Source: Corynespora cassiicola | Taxonomy: Eukaryota > Ascomycota > Dothideomycetes > Pleosporales > Corynesporascaceae | DNA: 64,000 nucleotides | Direction of reading: 5' to 3' | Assembly (NCBI GenBank): GCA_022059125.1 | Contig: JAEUWY010000008.1 | Span: 1,116,001-1,180,000, forward strand | Shown: positions 45,026 through 57,266 of the stretch, one piece after another | Layout: the number at the start of each line of letters is the position of its first letter | How positions within the stretch are numbered: the stretch's first letter is position 1 | The notes under the pieces: generated by a model | Seen by the model: the letters and a program-made list of their open reading frames with translations, nothing else | What the model was told of the DNA's origin: nothing | The model's database searches: none | Program-made: the position numbers and the translations under genes

Positions 45026-45235
45026 TTCAATCTGGCTACCCAAACCCTCCCCGCCATTCAAAACCCACACGCTCATTACGCTCGCCGGTTCCAGCCCTCT
45101 CTAACTCCTCCTTACCACAACGACCCGAAGCCGTTCCCAGACAATTCTCCCGGCCATCGTCAGCCTGGCTTTTCTGAGCCAGGCCGTTCATGGTCGGCCC
45201 ACCGATACCAGAAGGCCTCCGACAATACCAACGCC
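45026..45235 (+). other. Coding-like 5' extension of the bZIP gene
   Basis: Seventy codons in frame with and directly upstream of ATG 45236 read as a coherent Pro/Tyr/Asn-rich polypeptide (for example PPYHNDPKPFPDNSPGHRQP and SWSAHRYQKASDNTNA). The frame opens just after CAACTAG, an in-frame TAG that is also a splice acceptor with a TTCAAC branch-like sequence. This suggests an internal exon, with the real start codon in an upstream exon I could not place. A GTACGT donor at 44572 is a candidate, but its phase does not fit. Confidence 0.45.
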
Positions 45236-46906
45236 ATGATGTCGAGGCCACCTACGGCATATCAGCCGCCTACCGTGGATGATGCACACCGTAGACATCA
45301 ACAGCCAACCCCCCAGCTGTCCCCTACTCACCCGCGGCCAATCATGCATCCCCCACCGCGAGATAGCCCTCGCGAGGGTGCCCTCTCCGTACCGGTTTCC
45401 TTGCCCCCTCTGAGGCAGCTGTCCAACACCCCTCCCACCCCCTCTCCAGATCGGAGGGCCGGAAATCCCTTGGGCGTTCACTCCATCTTGAACCCTCAGG
45501 CTGAACTGGCTGAACAACAGAGAAACCGTAGGCGAAGTGCGTCGCAAATGATCGAGTCTCCCTCACCCGTGGAGACGCAGCCAATCCAGAGCTTGCCATC
45601 CATCAGCCGTCCTACCAGCGTGGATTCAACCCAAGAAGAGCCCATGTCGCATAGGCACTTCCAACCCCCGGGAAGGCCGTCCAACAGACACATTCTGAGT
45701 CCACGATCTCCATCTTTGGTTCGAACACAGAGTCTTGGTGTCCTTAATCCTCCGACAGGCACCATTGATGCCCAACGATCGCCATTTCTCACCGCAAGTA
45801 CCCAGCCCTATGCTCCAGAACCAGTGACCTCACACCCTCCTCTACCAACCCCGCCTGTCGGGCCCACGCGCGTCACCTACTTTCCAACGGTTCCTCCCAC
45901 TGCTCCAACACCGCCCCCCAACATGATACGTAACGAGCTTCGACGCTCCAGCGTGAGCTTTCCTCAGTCTGGCAGTGCTAGCCCCATCGCGTCGTATTCG
46001 CCCTACAGCCAGCCAGCTTCGGTCGCATCCAGCCAATTCGAGACCTCCAGCCAGCAGGGCTCGTATATGACGATGCCTAACAGTGCATCTGTTTCAGAGT
46101 CGCACCACCAACCTTTACACATGGAGTCGGAACGAAATATGATTCCAATGGCGCCTTCCAGTCAAACTAGCATCCAAATTATGACTATCAAGAGTCAGGG
46201 CGGACACAGTGTCCAGATTCCAGTGGACGTCCAAGCTGCCTCCAAGGTGGCTGATGAGAAGAGGAAGCGAAATGCTGGGGCTTCAGCTCGATTTAGGGCC
46301 AGGCGTAAGGAGAAGGAACGCGAAGCTTCTCAAAGTATTGCTCGACTAGAGCAGCAGCTACGCGACGCACTAGAAGATGCTGAATACTACCGCTCTGAGA
46401 GGGACTACTTCAAGTCCATTGTGTATCAGCAGCAGCCTGGTGCAGAGAGGCACTACGCTCGGCCACCATCCCCAAGACTTAGACGTCTCTCGACAGCCCC
46501 ATCCAACGGCACACCTTCAACCAACGGAGCAGGCTCTGTAGGATCTCCTTACTCGGCATACGAGGAGGAACTGAGGGAGTCTGATCGCAACGTCCGAAGA
46601 CGCACCAGCAGTTACCACCCTGCTAATGGGCCGGCGCCAACCCAGCCCAATGCCCCCGCTACTCAACAGGGTTATGCCCCCGCCAACTTCACGTCGATGA
46701 ACCCCCCTGCTCCTCAGGCTGGAGTTCCATCGAGTCGACCCCCGCCGCCTCAGTCATATGAAGCACGCGAGCAAAGGCCGCTCTCGGATATGCACCAATC
46801 TCAGCCTCAAAGGCCCAGCTTCCACGACCCATTCGCCGAACAAGGGAGACACGAGAATAGAAGCTGGGTCGCTGGGCCCAGCCAAGCGCGAGACAACCGA
46901 GGGTGA
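45236..46906 (+). CDS. bZIP transcription factor, Pro/Ser-rich
   Basis: The open frame from ATG 45236 gives 556 residues; the true start may lie in an upstream exon. Residues 1-330 are disordered, rich in Pro, Ser, Gln and Thr, with the short conserved element GVHSILNPQ near 80. The bZIP domain spans about residues 338-400. Its basic region reads KRKRNAGASARFRARRKEKE, containing the N-x2-A-x2-F-R core of fungal bZIPs, and its zipper has heptads through QSIARLEQQLRDALEDAEYY. The C-terminus is again disordered, with a second Arg-rich patch (RNVRRRTSSYHP). It should bind DNA as a dimer in the nucleus. The RNAGASARFRxRRKEKE class is widespread in Pezizomycotina; its role cannot be read from sequence. 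The very long flanks suggest complex regulation. Confidence 0.9.
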   Translation: MMSRPPTAYQPPTVDDAHRRHQQPTPQLSPTHPRPIMHPPPRDSPREGALSVPVSLPPLRQLSNTPPTPSPDRRAGNPLGVHSILNPQAELAEQQRNRRRSASQMIESPSPVETQPIQSLPSISRPTSVDSTQEEPMSHRHFQPPGRPSNRHILSPRSPSLVRTQSLGVLNPPTGTIDAQRSPFLTASTQPYAPEPVTSHPPLPTPPVGPTRVTYFPTVPPTAPTPPPNMIRNELRRSSVSFPQSGSASPIASYSPYSQPASVASSQFETSSQQGSYMTMPNSASVSESHHQPLHMESERNMIPMAPSSQTSIQIMTIKSQGGHSVQIPVDVQAASKVADEKRKRNAGASARFRARRKEKEREASQSIARLEQQLRDALEDAEYYRSERDYFKSIVYQQQPGAERHYARPPSPRLRRLSTAPSNGTPSTNGAGSVGSPYSAYEEELRESDRNVRRRTSSYHPANGPAPTQPNAPATQQGYAPANFTSMNPPAPQAGVPSSRPPPPQSYEAREQRPLSDMHQSQPQRPSFHDPFAEQGRHENRSWVAGPSQARDNRG

Positions 46907-49900
46907 AGCGGCTTATCGACCTAGCTCGCCCGCACCCCGGGACTTCGAAGACATGTTGTCCTTGATTTCAACTGATTATTTTCTTTTCTGTAAATTTGAT
47001 ACCCCACACTAGGCAATAGCGGCTTTTTAAGCACATTTATTCATCGCATCAGGCGGCTTGTTTGTTTTAATTCCTAGCGCTGTCGAGGATGTGTTGGCCA
47101 GGAATCCCCGTCACCAGTATCCGCACGCCAACCATCCTGTGTCGGGTTTCCGGTTCAACCTGGTGCGCTTATTTGATTCCAATCACGACGCCATTTGGAT
47201 GTTACATCGATATACCCAGCATCAAGGCAAAATTCTTGCCGCTGTGCTTCTTAGTCTTGTCTCTCTAGGGTCATCGCATCATGCATACAGCTTTGCATCT
47301 AGAGTCTTCGTCCTCGCGGACGCACATCTACATCTTCAGAATGTCTATTATTACTCAGGGGACATCTGACCCATGGACAGATTATACCAAAAATCCATAT
47401 TTCTATCATCTGCTCAAGTGCTCTCTGTTATCATGTGTAATGCGCACCAAACTGGATTGAAACAGCGGATGGTATTTGGCTGTTGTCATGAACCACGATT
47501 TGTAGGGCGGCTTCGACTTCAGTTCAACTACAATCCAGCGAGGCATTCCCTCCGGCCTCGAAACTCCCACCAGACTTTGTCCTTTTCGTAACATCAAATC
47601 GGGCTATGTTTGCAACTTGTTGCGCAACAGGCCTTTGGGCGCAAAAGGACCCACTAACCCTTGCAGTATCGACCCTGCATTCTTCTGCCACTACCTCGAT
47701 TGCGGAAGCTGAACCTAGACATCGCAAGCAGTCTCCGAAGACGTGCGTCCCTGTACATGGCGGGATGACACGTAGACTTGTCCCGTCATATGTGCACATC
47801 TCCAGTAGGACCCGCTTACTCTTTGAGATTGTGTTCGCATCAGCAACGCGCATCAATCTTAGGTGCCGTGCGCCACAGTCCGGCTGCCTCCCTAGCCGCG
47901 CCAAACCTTAAGAGACACACCTAGCAAGCCGGTTCTAGGCACATTCGGTCATTTCATTACTTTTTCTTGCTCCTCGAGGTGCCACTGCCCTCATTCACGG
48001 TCAGACTCCTCCCACTGACTAAAGGCTTTACTACGTCTCGATATTGCTTTTTCTTATTGGTGCGCAAACTCCTATCATATGCGTCGGTCACATCTGTTGA
48101 GAGATCCCCCAAGCACAATGATACGACTTTTGCGCAAGTCTGTGAGCGGTAGTGGATCGCGGATGCGGCAACACGGCCCAAGGAGTCCAATGCTCCCCAA
48201 AACTTGCAAAGTTTATTCTTGCGTGCGTCGATGGTTTGTTTACCACAGTAAACGGCACTGTGCGCTGTCTCTGGTTCATGCAGGGCTGACATGCATGGCT
48301 GATGGAAGCTACCGTGGTTGTATGCGTAATGTGATGTCTTGGGCGCAAATGGCGGTGGCGGTAGGAAGACAGATGGTGAGCAACGGACAACGAACAACGG
48401 CCGCAGCCAAGTGGCATGTCCCAAACGGTAACCGCCTACCTTGTCACAAACTCGCTCGGGTATCAAACGAGCTCTAGTATTGGCATGGCCAATCTTATGT
48501 CAAGGATGGTAACTGCCACCTTGACTGGAAAGGGAGCTAAGCCCTGCGTATTTCATTGAGCCCTAGTCTAGATCCTCAGGTTGTCTGCCCACGATACATC
48601 CGGAGTCCGATTCGCTGTCCACTAACACGAGATGGCAGCCAAAACCGACTGCATGTATGTCCATAGCATGTGCTACACTGCAGTAGCCTGGACGCGAAGA
48701 TGATCGCCGGAGAATTCGTGTGGCTGGCAGACGCTCCCAGCGTATCGGAACAAATTGCAGTGGAACAGCCAAAGGAGATATTATTGCTCGCATCACACCC
48801 GAGGCAGCCTAGGGCGCCTCCATGTCCAGCCGTAGAAAAAAGCAGAGTACCCACGTGTACCTGACAATGAAAGATCCCCTCGGCGTCACATCATCACGAG
48901 TCAAAGCCCTCAAGATTGACACTGGCTAGCGAAGGATCGCCGTAGGGCCAGAACCCACTGGTGTCCAAGAAGACTGCAACCTTCCACATCACTGGGGCCG
49001 CGCTTCCCCCTTAAGACAGGACTGAGACTACCGCCAGGGCTTCTGGGGGCGCGAGTTACGCCGTTGACATCACGAGCGAGACATGGACCGAAGTGTTGCA
49101 AAGTTTGCGGCGGGTGGGAAGAAACGTGGACGTCGACCAGCCAACGCGACTCAGACAACAATTGTAGGGACCGGGCTAATTGCTGTCCGCGAGCTAGACT
49201 ACCGGACTGCCTTCCGGTGCGGCCCGTTCGACGCTTTAGAGCGGGGGGACATTGACGCGGATCCGCTAAACGCCTTGAAGAAGTTAAGGTTACCAGAGTT
49301 CAAGCCACCGTAAAGGACCCTGGCCAGGGATAAGTGTGAATGGGCGAACTGTCCAGCAGGTGTGCAGGCCACGGATGTTTCAACACCACGATGTCGTACG
49401 ATTCCGACCCTACACGCAGATTGCATAACATATTCTACATGGCCCGTCTCTACTGACTGCTTTTGTGTTGCGCTGATGTATATACAAGCACTGAAAAAAA
49501 AAAGAAGAGCGTGGGTTAGAAGTCGATGTCAACCCAGTAAGGTGTGCCCATGGGACTGCAGCGCGGTCCGCGGAGGGTATGGTGAGGTATGCACTTGTGT
49601 GCTGTTGGCAGTGAGGACTGATTGACAGCATGGACGACCGCCATACCAGAGACGCTTCTAGACCGAGAAATGCGGTGAGGGATATGGGTTGCATATTTCC
49701 AGATTCATGGCCCCGACGGACGGTATCGCCAGCGCCAGCAAGGCAGCCTCTATCACAAACGGCCCGACTTGTGACGGCAGAAGGGCCTTCCCTGACCATG
49801 TTCAACGATCATCGCCGAAGCCGATTGCGAAGGGCGGCTTGTTAAACCCCGGATTCATCCCTAGGCTAGGTAGGCTCGAAGACCCGTGTCTAATCACGAC

Positions 49901-50296
49901 AGGCCACGGTGCCCTTGAGAAGCCCTTGAAGGCCCCCTCGGCAGTTCACGTATAGTCTCCCCAAAGCGGCCATTGTAGGCCTCCGAATGGGAATGGGTGT
50001 GGATTGACTCAGGGTCGGCGCATTTATTGGCGCAGTTGCAGCGCGGCCCAGTGCCGTGCAGAGCAGGGTGGGCAGGACGGGCAGAGCAGGGCAGAATAGG
50101 GCAGGACGGAGCGGATCAGGGCATGGAGGGCATGAAGGGCATGGAGGGAAGCACGAAGCGGTGCCAGTTGTCCGTCTCGAGGGAGCCCTCTCGTCTTGGA
50201 TGCACGTCGCAGGCAGATGACATGCATGGTGGCCAAATCCCGTGACTGGGCTTTAGGGCTCCTTCCTCTTGCGGCTGCGTCGGATTGTTTGCATCT

Positions 50297-50313
50297 CCCC
50301 CCCCCCCCCCCCC
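50297..50313. repeat. C homopolymer, 17 bases
   Basis: A run of 17 C is followed by a CT-rich tract. It is prone to slippage and sequencing error. Confidence 0.9.
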
Positions 50314-50516
50314 TCCTCCCCTCCCCTCGACGTCCCCGCGCCCAACACTCGTCGCCGTCCACGTCCACCTGCAGTCATCCGTTCAACACGTCCGCTCGAG
50401 TGCGACGCTTGCCACGGCGCGTCCGCTCGCCCGCCCGCCTGCTGGACGCGGCAGCACGTCCGCTTCCCCGCCGCACTTGTGCCACACCGCTTCTTCCAGC
50501 ATTGCAGTGCCCGCCT

Positions 50517-50548
50517 CCAGAGCTCCAGCTCCAGCTCCAGCTCCAGCA
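50517..50548. repeat. (CCAGCT)n tandem repeat
   Basis: About five hexamer units of CCAGCT lie in non-coding DNA. Confidence 0.85.
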
Positions 50549-53500
50549 TGCACCCAGACAGCTGTTGCGGGCTCCCATGAATCATGCTGACCGCTTCATA
50601 GGGGAGCTGTCAGTCTACGGTGCAGGTGCATCTGCTTCGTGCTCGTCTGCTCCACAAGCCGATGGGCCCGCGGCCATGGATACTCCGGCCTAGGTGGCTG
50701 CAGCACAGTGGCACAGCCTGCAAAGGCAATGGTTCATCATGACGGCCAGTCTTGTTTCTCCACAATGCGCAGGCTGACATGTGCGTAATCCTGGACGATT
50801 TGCTCGCGCCACACGACCGGATCTCGGAGATGGGTGGCAGTTCCCTCACCGGTTTCCCTGGCCTCGGTGCCCGCCTGCAATCAAAAGCGTACACGAATGA
50901 CCTGGATGTCAGCGACCAGCCAGGCCCGCCTGCACCTGTATGATGGGTCACCCGAACCCGTCTGACCTCGGCCCGATGGCTATATACTGATGAGGTGAGG
51001 CTCGGCTGCCTCGCTGCAGTCTCGTACCGTCTGCGCCTGTCTATTGCCAACGTGTCGCCCTATGCCCTGCACGCTGTCCTTCGTCGCTGTACCTACACGC
51101 TCGCTCGCACCACACTTCTTGCGTGCATATGTCCCCGTGGACTCGCGACTGGGGTGCTTCCTTTTCTCGCTTTCCTCTTCTAAGTGGACCATTGCATGCG
51201 TCTTGGTCTAGAACCATCACAGCGCTGTGTATACTATGTCCCACCTCGACACGTGTATGTCGACCTCACCGCATGTTTGCGTGCATGGCAGCATGGCAGC
51301 ATGCGCACTATCTTGCGCTCCGCACCCGCGACCAGCTCTCGTCCACACAGGGCACGCTGGTGACAGCAGCGTTACACGTCTGTCAATAAACGGGCGCGTT
51401 CCTCCGTCTGCTGCAGCCGAGTGGTCCAACGGTTTGCGCATGCTGCGGCTTCTGTATCGAGTAGGGAGCTGCTTCTGGCTATACAAGTTGCAACATGTGC
51501 ACGCGTCAAGCATGGAGAGAAAAGCAAGATGAGTCGGAGCTGCCGCGATACGCACGCTCCCACTCACCAGCCTTCCCACCATGTCCCTCCGGCTTTACCA
51601 GTCCGCACAAGAAATGTCGCACTGCATCGGCACCTCCACCCCAATTGCAAATATATATGCATGGCCAACGCAGCCGCCGCCGTCGCGATCCCTGCATGCG
51701 AGATCTTCGTCGAGTCTCGTGCAATGTGTGCAACACTGGACTCGAGACTCCACGAGTGAGAGCGGGGCTGACTCCGGCGCTTATGCATGTGATGGGGCAC
51801 CCGCCCCAGCCCGTCCGGGGGCTTGCGCAAGATGGGAAGCGGGCCTTGCGCATGCGAGAGAACGCAATTCCGTACCGATGGGTTGCACGGCATTTAGAGG
51901 GGCCAGTTTTGCCCTCGGGCGGAGCTGGCACGCATGGGGCCCAACGGCAGCTGCGAATAGACTTAGTAACTACCGCGTGAGCCCATCCCGCAGCACTGAG
52001 TCCCCCCCTTTTTTTCCTGTTACGTCGAAACCTTTTCAGCCACCTCTACTCGACCAACAGCGCATGCTTTTCCCGTCCACGTCCGCCGTCGCAAGCTCGC
52101 CATGTTTAGTCCATGTCGCAACCCAACCCCCGAGGCGAAGCCGGATCTCGTATGGGTGAAATGGCATGCGCCGGCATTGGTCACTATTACCCAGGCTCTC
52201 CACATATAACTATTGATTTCTCTCTCTTCTCGCAATGCATCAGACATACAGATTATGGACGTACATACAGATACGCAACGCCTCACTCTACGCCCTGTAC
52301 ACTACGTATGCAGGCTGCAGGTTCAAGTCCGATCGCATCGCATACATGTCACACAGGCAGCCCGAAAGGAAAAACACTGGAGGATCCAAGAAAGCCAAAG
52401 GGCCAAAACGGGGACGATGTGGATGGGATATTAATATGCCCTCGGTCGCCGGATGCACCACAACAGGCATGGACGCCCGTGTAGGGCTTTGATTATCCCA
52501 CCTTCTTGCCCTCCTGCACGCGGTGTCTTCGTGCAGCAATGCAGCAAGCATGTAATCGACCAGGGTTCTCCCATGGCATGGTGGGAAGGGACGGAGACGG
52601 ATAGGGATGGGCTTTCTTTTTTTTTTGTCCGTTGCCGCCCGCCCTTCGCATCCAACCCTCGTCATCCTTCGCATCCTTCCCATGTACCCACGCTCGCCTG
52701 CTTGCCTTGGGCTCCGAATCTCGCGTCTGCCCGCCACCACTCCCTCTCTGCCGGCCGAAACACGGCCCTCGTTACTTCATGCAGGTCAGCTCGAAAATGG
52801 GATGTGATGAGGTGCAGCTGACGACAGTCATGTGAGCGGGATGCGCCAGTGCCACAGTGGCACAGCATGCTTCATCTCACTACACTCACGAATGTCGCAA
52901 CATGTACAACGGCCAATTAGAAAAATGCATCAACGGAAAGGTGCATTACGACTGATGGTTGGGTGGCGTGAGATGTCATTACTTTTCAGTCATACTTTTG
53001 CTTTTCTCGGTTGCCTTCCTTCCGGTTGGAGCACCTGTGTCTTTTTCAGTTCTAACTACAGAACACACCTAACCGCCAATTCCGACTTTTTCTTTCTTGT
53101 TTTCTTTTTCTGCACCCCTTCTCCTACGTGCGCACTAGGGTGAATGACAAAACGGCGTGGGGGGCGTCTTGCACTTGCTCGATTCCATCCCACATCAGCC
53201 CGCATCTGGGTGATGCTCCTTCTCGCCCATTTTATTCTCTCATTCAATCTCTCAACCGGGCGTCTAATTTTCCCAACGTGGTATTACTTCACGGATCAGG
53301 GCCATAGTTTATACTCTGCCCAACTCAGTTCTATTCAATTCGAGTCAAGCCAGGTCGACACGACCCGGTCAAGCTCTTTCAGCTCAGCTCAACTCAAATG
53401 CCTCTGGCTAATAAGAAGCAATATGGCCCATAGGCAAAACAGCAACATGACACAGGTACCGTACGATTGATATCATGTGAACTGATGTGCCGCCATCGTC

Positions 53501-54351
53501 CATGCAAGCACGTTCCTTGCTGGCTTGTGGATGTTGGTGACGGAATGAACGTGGGGAGCCTTCTGCACGTGAACACGCAATCGCGTGTGAGAAGTCCACT
53601 CCGACCAACGAAAGCATCATGCCATCACGTCAAACTAATCATACGACAGCTCTTCATCTGCACATAATTATATACATTTATCGTACCGCCATCCACTCGG
53701 AACACAGCCATCGGCCTCGTGCATAGTTCAAAAGCAAAGGATTGAGCCAGCCACTTCTCTCTACGTATGTTGCGCGGAATGCGGATGATACACATGTGTG
53801 CATGCATGGATGTATGGAGACGAGTATGCATAGAAACGTGCAGATATACACATGATACGCATGCAAGACGTTACACATGGGGCAAGCAGGTTGACGAGGC
53901 TGTGACTCGGGGACTTTTCTTTCCCAGCCATCGTTCGATTCTTATTTCCTTTGCCCAACGCTGTGGTCCTTGGATACTCTATTTCTCTGATTGCAGAAAC
54001 AACTATAGTATACCGCCCAACGGAACAAGGATGATGATTCAAATGTCAAGTATCCCCCCGACCAAAAAAGAAAAGAAGTGTACAAGTGAGCAGAAGAAAA
54101 ACAAAGCAGCAAGTCATGCCCCCAAACCCAACCGCTAAAAGCACATTCTCTATTTTGCCGCGATGCCCATTCCAGACCCTCCAGCAGTAGCACAGCAACA
54201 AAGACAAGCAAGCAAGACTACATACCCACCCAGCGCACGCACGAAGACATGCATGCATGCACGCACATCTGCACGCACATCCACTGCAGCAGCCCGCCCG
54301 CCTTTATCCCCTAGCCCCGTACGCCCTCTCGATGTTTTCCATTTTACTTTC

Positions 54352-54393
54352 CTTCTTCTTCTTCTTCTTCTTCTTCTTCTTCTCCTTCTTCTT
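54352..54393. repeat. (CTT)n microsatellite
   Basis: More than ten CTT units with one interruption form a polypyrimidine tract. Confidence 0.9.
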
Positions 54394-54910
54394 GTTTGCA
54401 ACGCCCCTCCCTCCCCGCCCATCTCAAGTCGACGCGTTGTTTTTTCCCCCCACCACCACCCACCCCCCCGTCCGGAGCGCGTTCCGCCATCCTGTCATCT
54501 CGTTGCCTCGACGCCCCCCTCCGCGCCTGCACCTGCGCCCAGTGGACGCGGGTGGCCAGCCAGCCAGCTAGCTTGCACTGTAATGCGTCTCCTCTTTGTG
54601 TGCATGTATGCACGTACAGTGAGTAGGTGCAGCAGCGCAGCGGTAGGGGAAGGGGGGGGGCCTTGGACGCCGAGTACGCACGCACGCATATCCGCATTTC
54701 ACAGGCGGCACGCGGAGCTGAGTGAGCGGGGGGGTGGGTGGGATGAGATTGGGGGCCAGGGGTGAGGGTTCCACCTCAGACAACGGCGGCGGAGAAGGGC
54801 TCCGGTGGATGGAGACGAAGGATCATCTACACGTTTTTTCGCCACCGGTGTCTTGCTTCACTTTTCTTTTTCAGACAGGTCTGAGCTGAATTTGCAAATG
54901 GGCCATACAC

Positions 54911-54924
54911 GGGGGGGGGGGGGG
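54911..54924. repeat. G homopolymer, 14 bases
   Basis: A run of 14 G stands within otherwise mixed sequence, complementary to the C run at 50297-50313. Confidence 0.9.
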
Positions 54925-55194
54925 CACGGATGTTGGCAGGATCTCGGTGCGCGGGATTTCCCCTTGGAGGGACGACGGGACAAAAAATGAAATAAAATAA
55001 AGTAGAAAAAAAAAATCTAAGATCTTACATGTGGGATGGGTGATACGGACTGCGGGCCGCGCGGGAGGCATGCCAGGCGGCGGTCGACACCGTCCGTCCA
55101 CGGTCAGCACCATCAGCAATCCCACAAGCAACCAAGCACCAAGGTCAAGAATCCACCACCATTACAGGTGTAAGCATCAGCATGACGGCAATGA

Positions 55195-55221
55195 CCGCGC
55201 CAGCGCCAGCGCCAGCGCCAT
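55195..55221. repeat. (GCCAGC)n tandem repeat
   Basis: About four units of GCCAGC lie in non-coding DNA, followed by TGCC repeats near 55269-55287. Confidence 0.75.
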
Positions 55222-56167
55222 CGACCCTGTTCCCCGTCTCCCCATCCCCATCCTTCATCCCCGCTGCTTACCTGCCTGCCTGCCTGCCCATCCCCTAATC
55301 GCGCAGGGCAACGGACCAAAAGCATGCTTGCATGCTTGCGACCCATCGCGGAGACGGGAGGACGGTGAACGGCCAAACACTTACATGGGCCTCACCGATG
55401 GGTTGTGCCCGGAAGTCTAATCGGGTGATCGCACCCGGCCGCCGTCGAGGCCGTCGCCTCCGCCGCCGCCCGCCGACGGCCCAGACCAGACTACATCTGA
55501 AAGGAAAGGACAAGAAAAAAAATTTAGGGCACCCACGGGGAACCGCTCCTTGAACGATTCGATTGCAGCCGTAATCGGTGTGACGAGCTCCGGCGAAGGA
55601 TCCGGGTATTGTGACGATGGCGTAATGCGCGTGGTTGGGCCCGGCCGCCGCTGACCATGGCCATGGCCTGGCCTAGCCCCCCCCACCCCCTGGCCGCCCT
55701 GTGGTTCGCCATGTGTGGGCGGATGCACCCCGGTCTTGTGCCAACCTCTTCGTATAGCCGCGTCCCAAGCCATGGTGCAAGGTCATGTCGCGTCGCGTGC
55801 CGTCTCACGATTTTGGAATGGGATGCACCGCCATGCTTAATGGTGACGATATTGTGAAGCGGCACACGCGTGCGAATGGACGTGGGCCTGTTTGGTTTGT
55901 CTCAGGAAGCCCAGTGACGGCAGCGCGTGGGGGTCACTCTGAAGAGATATGCTGCCGTGTAACCTTTGGGCTTTCTCCGAGGACCAGAAAGGTGTCAGCA
56001 TGACATGAGGCATGAAGACTTGCCCTGCCGTGCCTGCAAATCGCCTAACTGCGCAGTAGCACTGCTTCTAGCGAGGACGCGACAGCACTTGTTTGGCGGT
56101 GCACAAGAGGGGACGGGGATCAGTTCATTGCAAGCAAGCAAGTCTGTTTCCGGTTTGGATCCATTAT

Positions 56168-57266
56168 TCATCCTCCACCGACGCCGAACCGTACGCGGAT
56201 CGTCTGAAGCTGCCTTAAGGTATTCGGCGATAATGAGGAGCTTGCCCCTGTCTCTGTGCGGTTCAGGCGGTATGCCTGATAATCCTCGTGTTCCTGGAGG
56301 AGTGTGTCGACGAGGGAGAAGTCGCCAATCACACACTGGCCCGAGGTAAGCAGATCCAGCGCATCGATATGCCCTTGCTCGGCTGATGAGGTCGGGAGCA
56401 GGGCATCTTCCTCTTCGGGATCCACACCCATGTCGGAGAGAGTGTCGGTTCGGCGTAGGACACCACGTTCCTCCGAGTCGGCATCTTGCTCGCGGCCCGT
56501 GCCCTCGTGGGTTGCACTGGTTTCTGTCCCCTCTGCTGCTGTCCCGTTCGTGGCCGAGGCATTGCTTGCCTCGGCTGTTCTTGACTCGGTGTTTCCTCCG
56601 CTCATCTTTGCCAATTTCTTCTTCAGATCCCGCTTCTTGACATGGACCGACACCATGACCAGTTGCAAGATCATGATGCACATGTCTAACCCGACGAGCT
56701 TCCATTTGGGCGTAGGCCCTTCCTGACCAATAAAGTCAATCATCAGTCCCCCATGCAGATAGCCCCGTGTGTCTTCGCCCGCGGCTGGCGCAGGATAGGT
56801 CAGGTGGAGTATAAAGTTTACAAGGAACGAGAAGAGGATTAGGGGCAAGTACGGCTTGTGCTCGTCGTGTTGGCGTGCGAGGGCCATGTCGGGGAGGGGA
56901 GTCAGGAGACTGGCATGGATGAGAGCCTTGCATAGAAACCAGAAGAACGAACAACTGGCTTAGTGTTAGCACATAATGTCCATCAATCGTCGAGACAGGA
57001 GCAAGGCCTTACTCTAGGTAGTAGAGGGTGATGAGCTCTAGAAACACCAGTGTATCCAGCTCTCTCAGCAGATGCTCCAAGAAGATGATGCGCTTCCTTT
57101 TTGCATCATGGCGCCTCTCTTTGGCTAGTTGTTCCCGCTGCCGTGCCTCCTCTTCTTCATCAATCTCATCTATCGCATCGTCGAGATCCGTATCTGTGTA
57201 GTCGTCCGATGTTGAGGCGTGGGCGTAGCGCAGTCCTTCTCTAGACGACTCGGCCTCATCGTTCAT
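56168..57266 (-). CDS. dsc4: DUF1746 protein, Dsc ubiquitin ligase subunit 4 candidate
   Basis: Two exons (57266-57013 and 56954-56168; 58-bp intron GTAAGG to AGCCAG) give 346 residues. After an acidic N-terminus (TDTDLDDAIDEIDEEEEARQ) a basic helix leads into the DUF1746 domain, about residues 58-190, starting KRIIFLEHLLRELDTLVFLE and containing three or four membrane helices (LYYLDCSFFWFLCKALIHA; LPLILFSFLVNFILHL; LVGLDMCIMILQLVMVSV). The remaining half is hydrophilic, Glu/Thr/Ser-rich, and ends RVRFGVGGG. DUF1746 is the domain of Dsc4 (DscD in Aspergillus), a subunit of the Golgi Dsc E3 ligase that activates SREBP and degrades membrane proteins. The family assignment is good; the functional name rests on that known link. 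Confidence 0.85.

Larger units (their letters stand above)
46907..56167. other. Gene-free 9.3 kb downstream of the bZIP gene
   Basis: I find no gene here. The first 400 bp or so is likely 3' untranslated region. From 50.0 to 55.9 kb the DNA is rich in simple repeats and homopolymer runs, and its open frames are low-complexity shadows on both strands. Two tRNA-like strings were examined and rejected. An 83-residue-or-less frame at 49083-49313 has no motif. Confidence 0.5.

Noticed and set aside
17781..48867. An identical 17-base string (CCCACGTGTACCTGACA) at about 17782 and 48850
   Set aside because: A match of this length between two places in 64 kb is not far from chance, and the flanks are unrelated.
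49083..49313. Small frame with a basic stretch (KKRGRRP) suggesting an AT-hook
   Set aside because: A single GRRP-like core in a 76-codon frame without homology or neighbours is weak evidence.
51412..51490. tRNA-like string (GCCGAGTGGTCCAACGG) resembling the D arm of a type II tRNA
   Set aside because: No matching acceptor stem, no T-arm (GGTTCGA-type) at the right distance, and no plausible anticodon arm.
52315..52345. T-arm-like GGTTCAAGTCC
   Set aside because: The flanking bases do not form the T stem, and no D or anticodon arm lies upstream.
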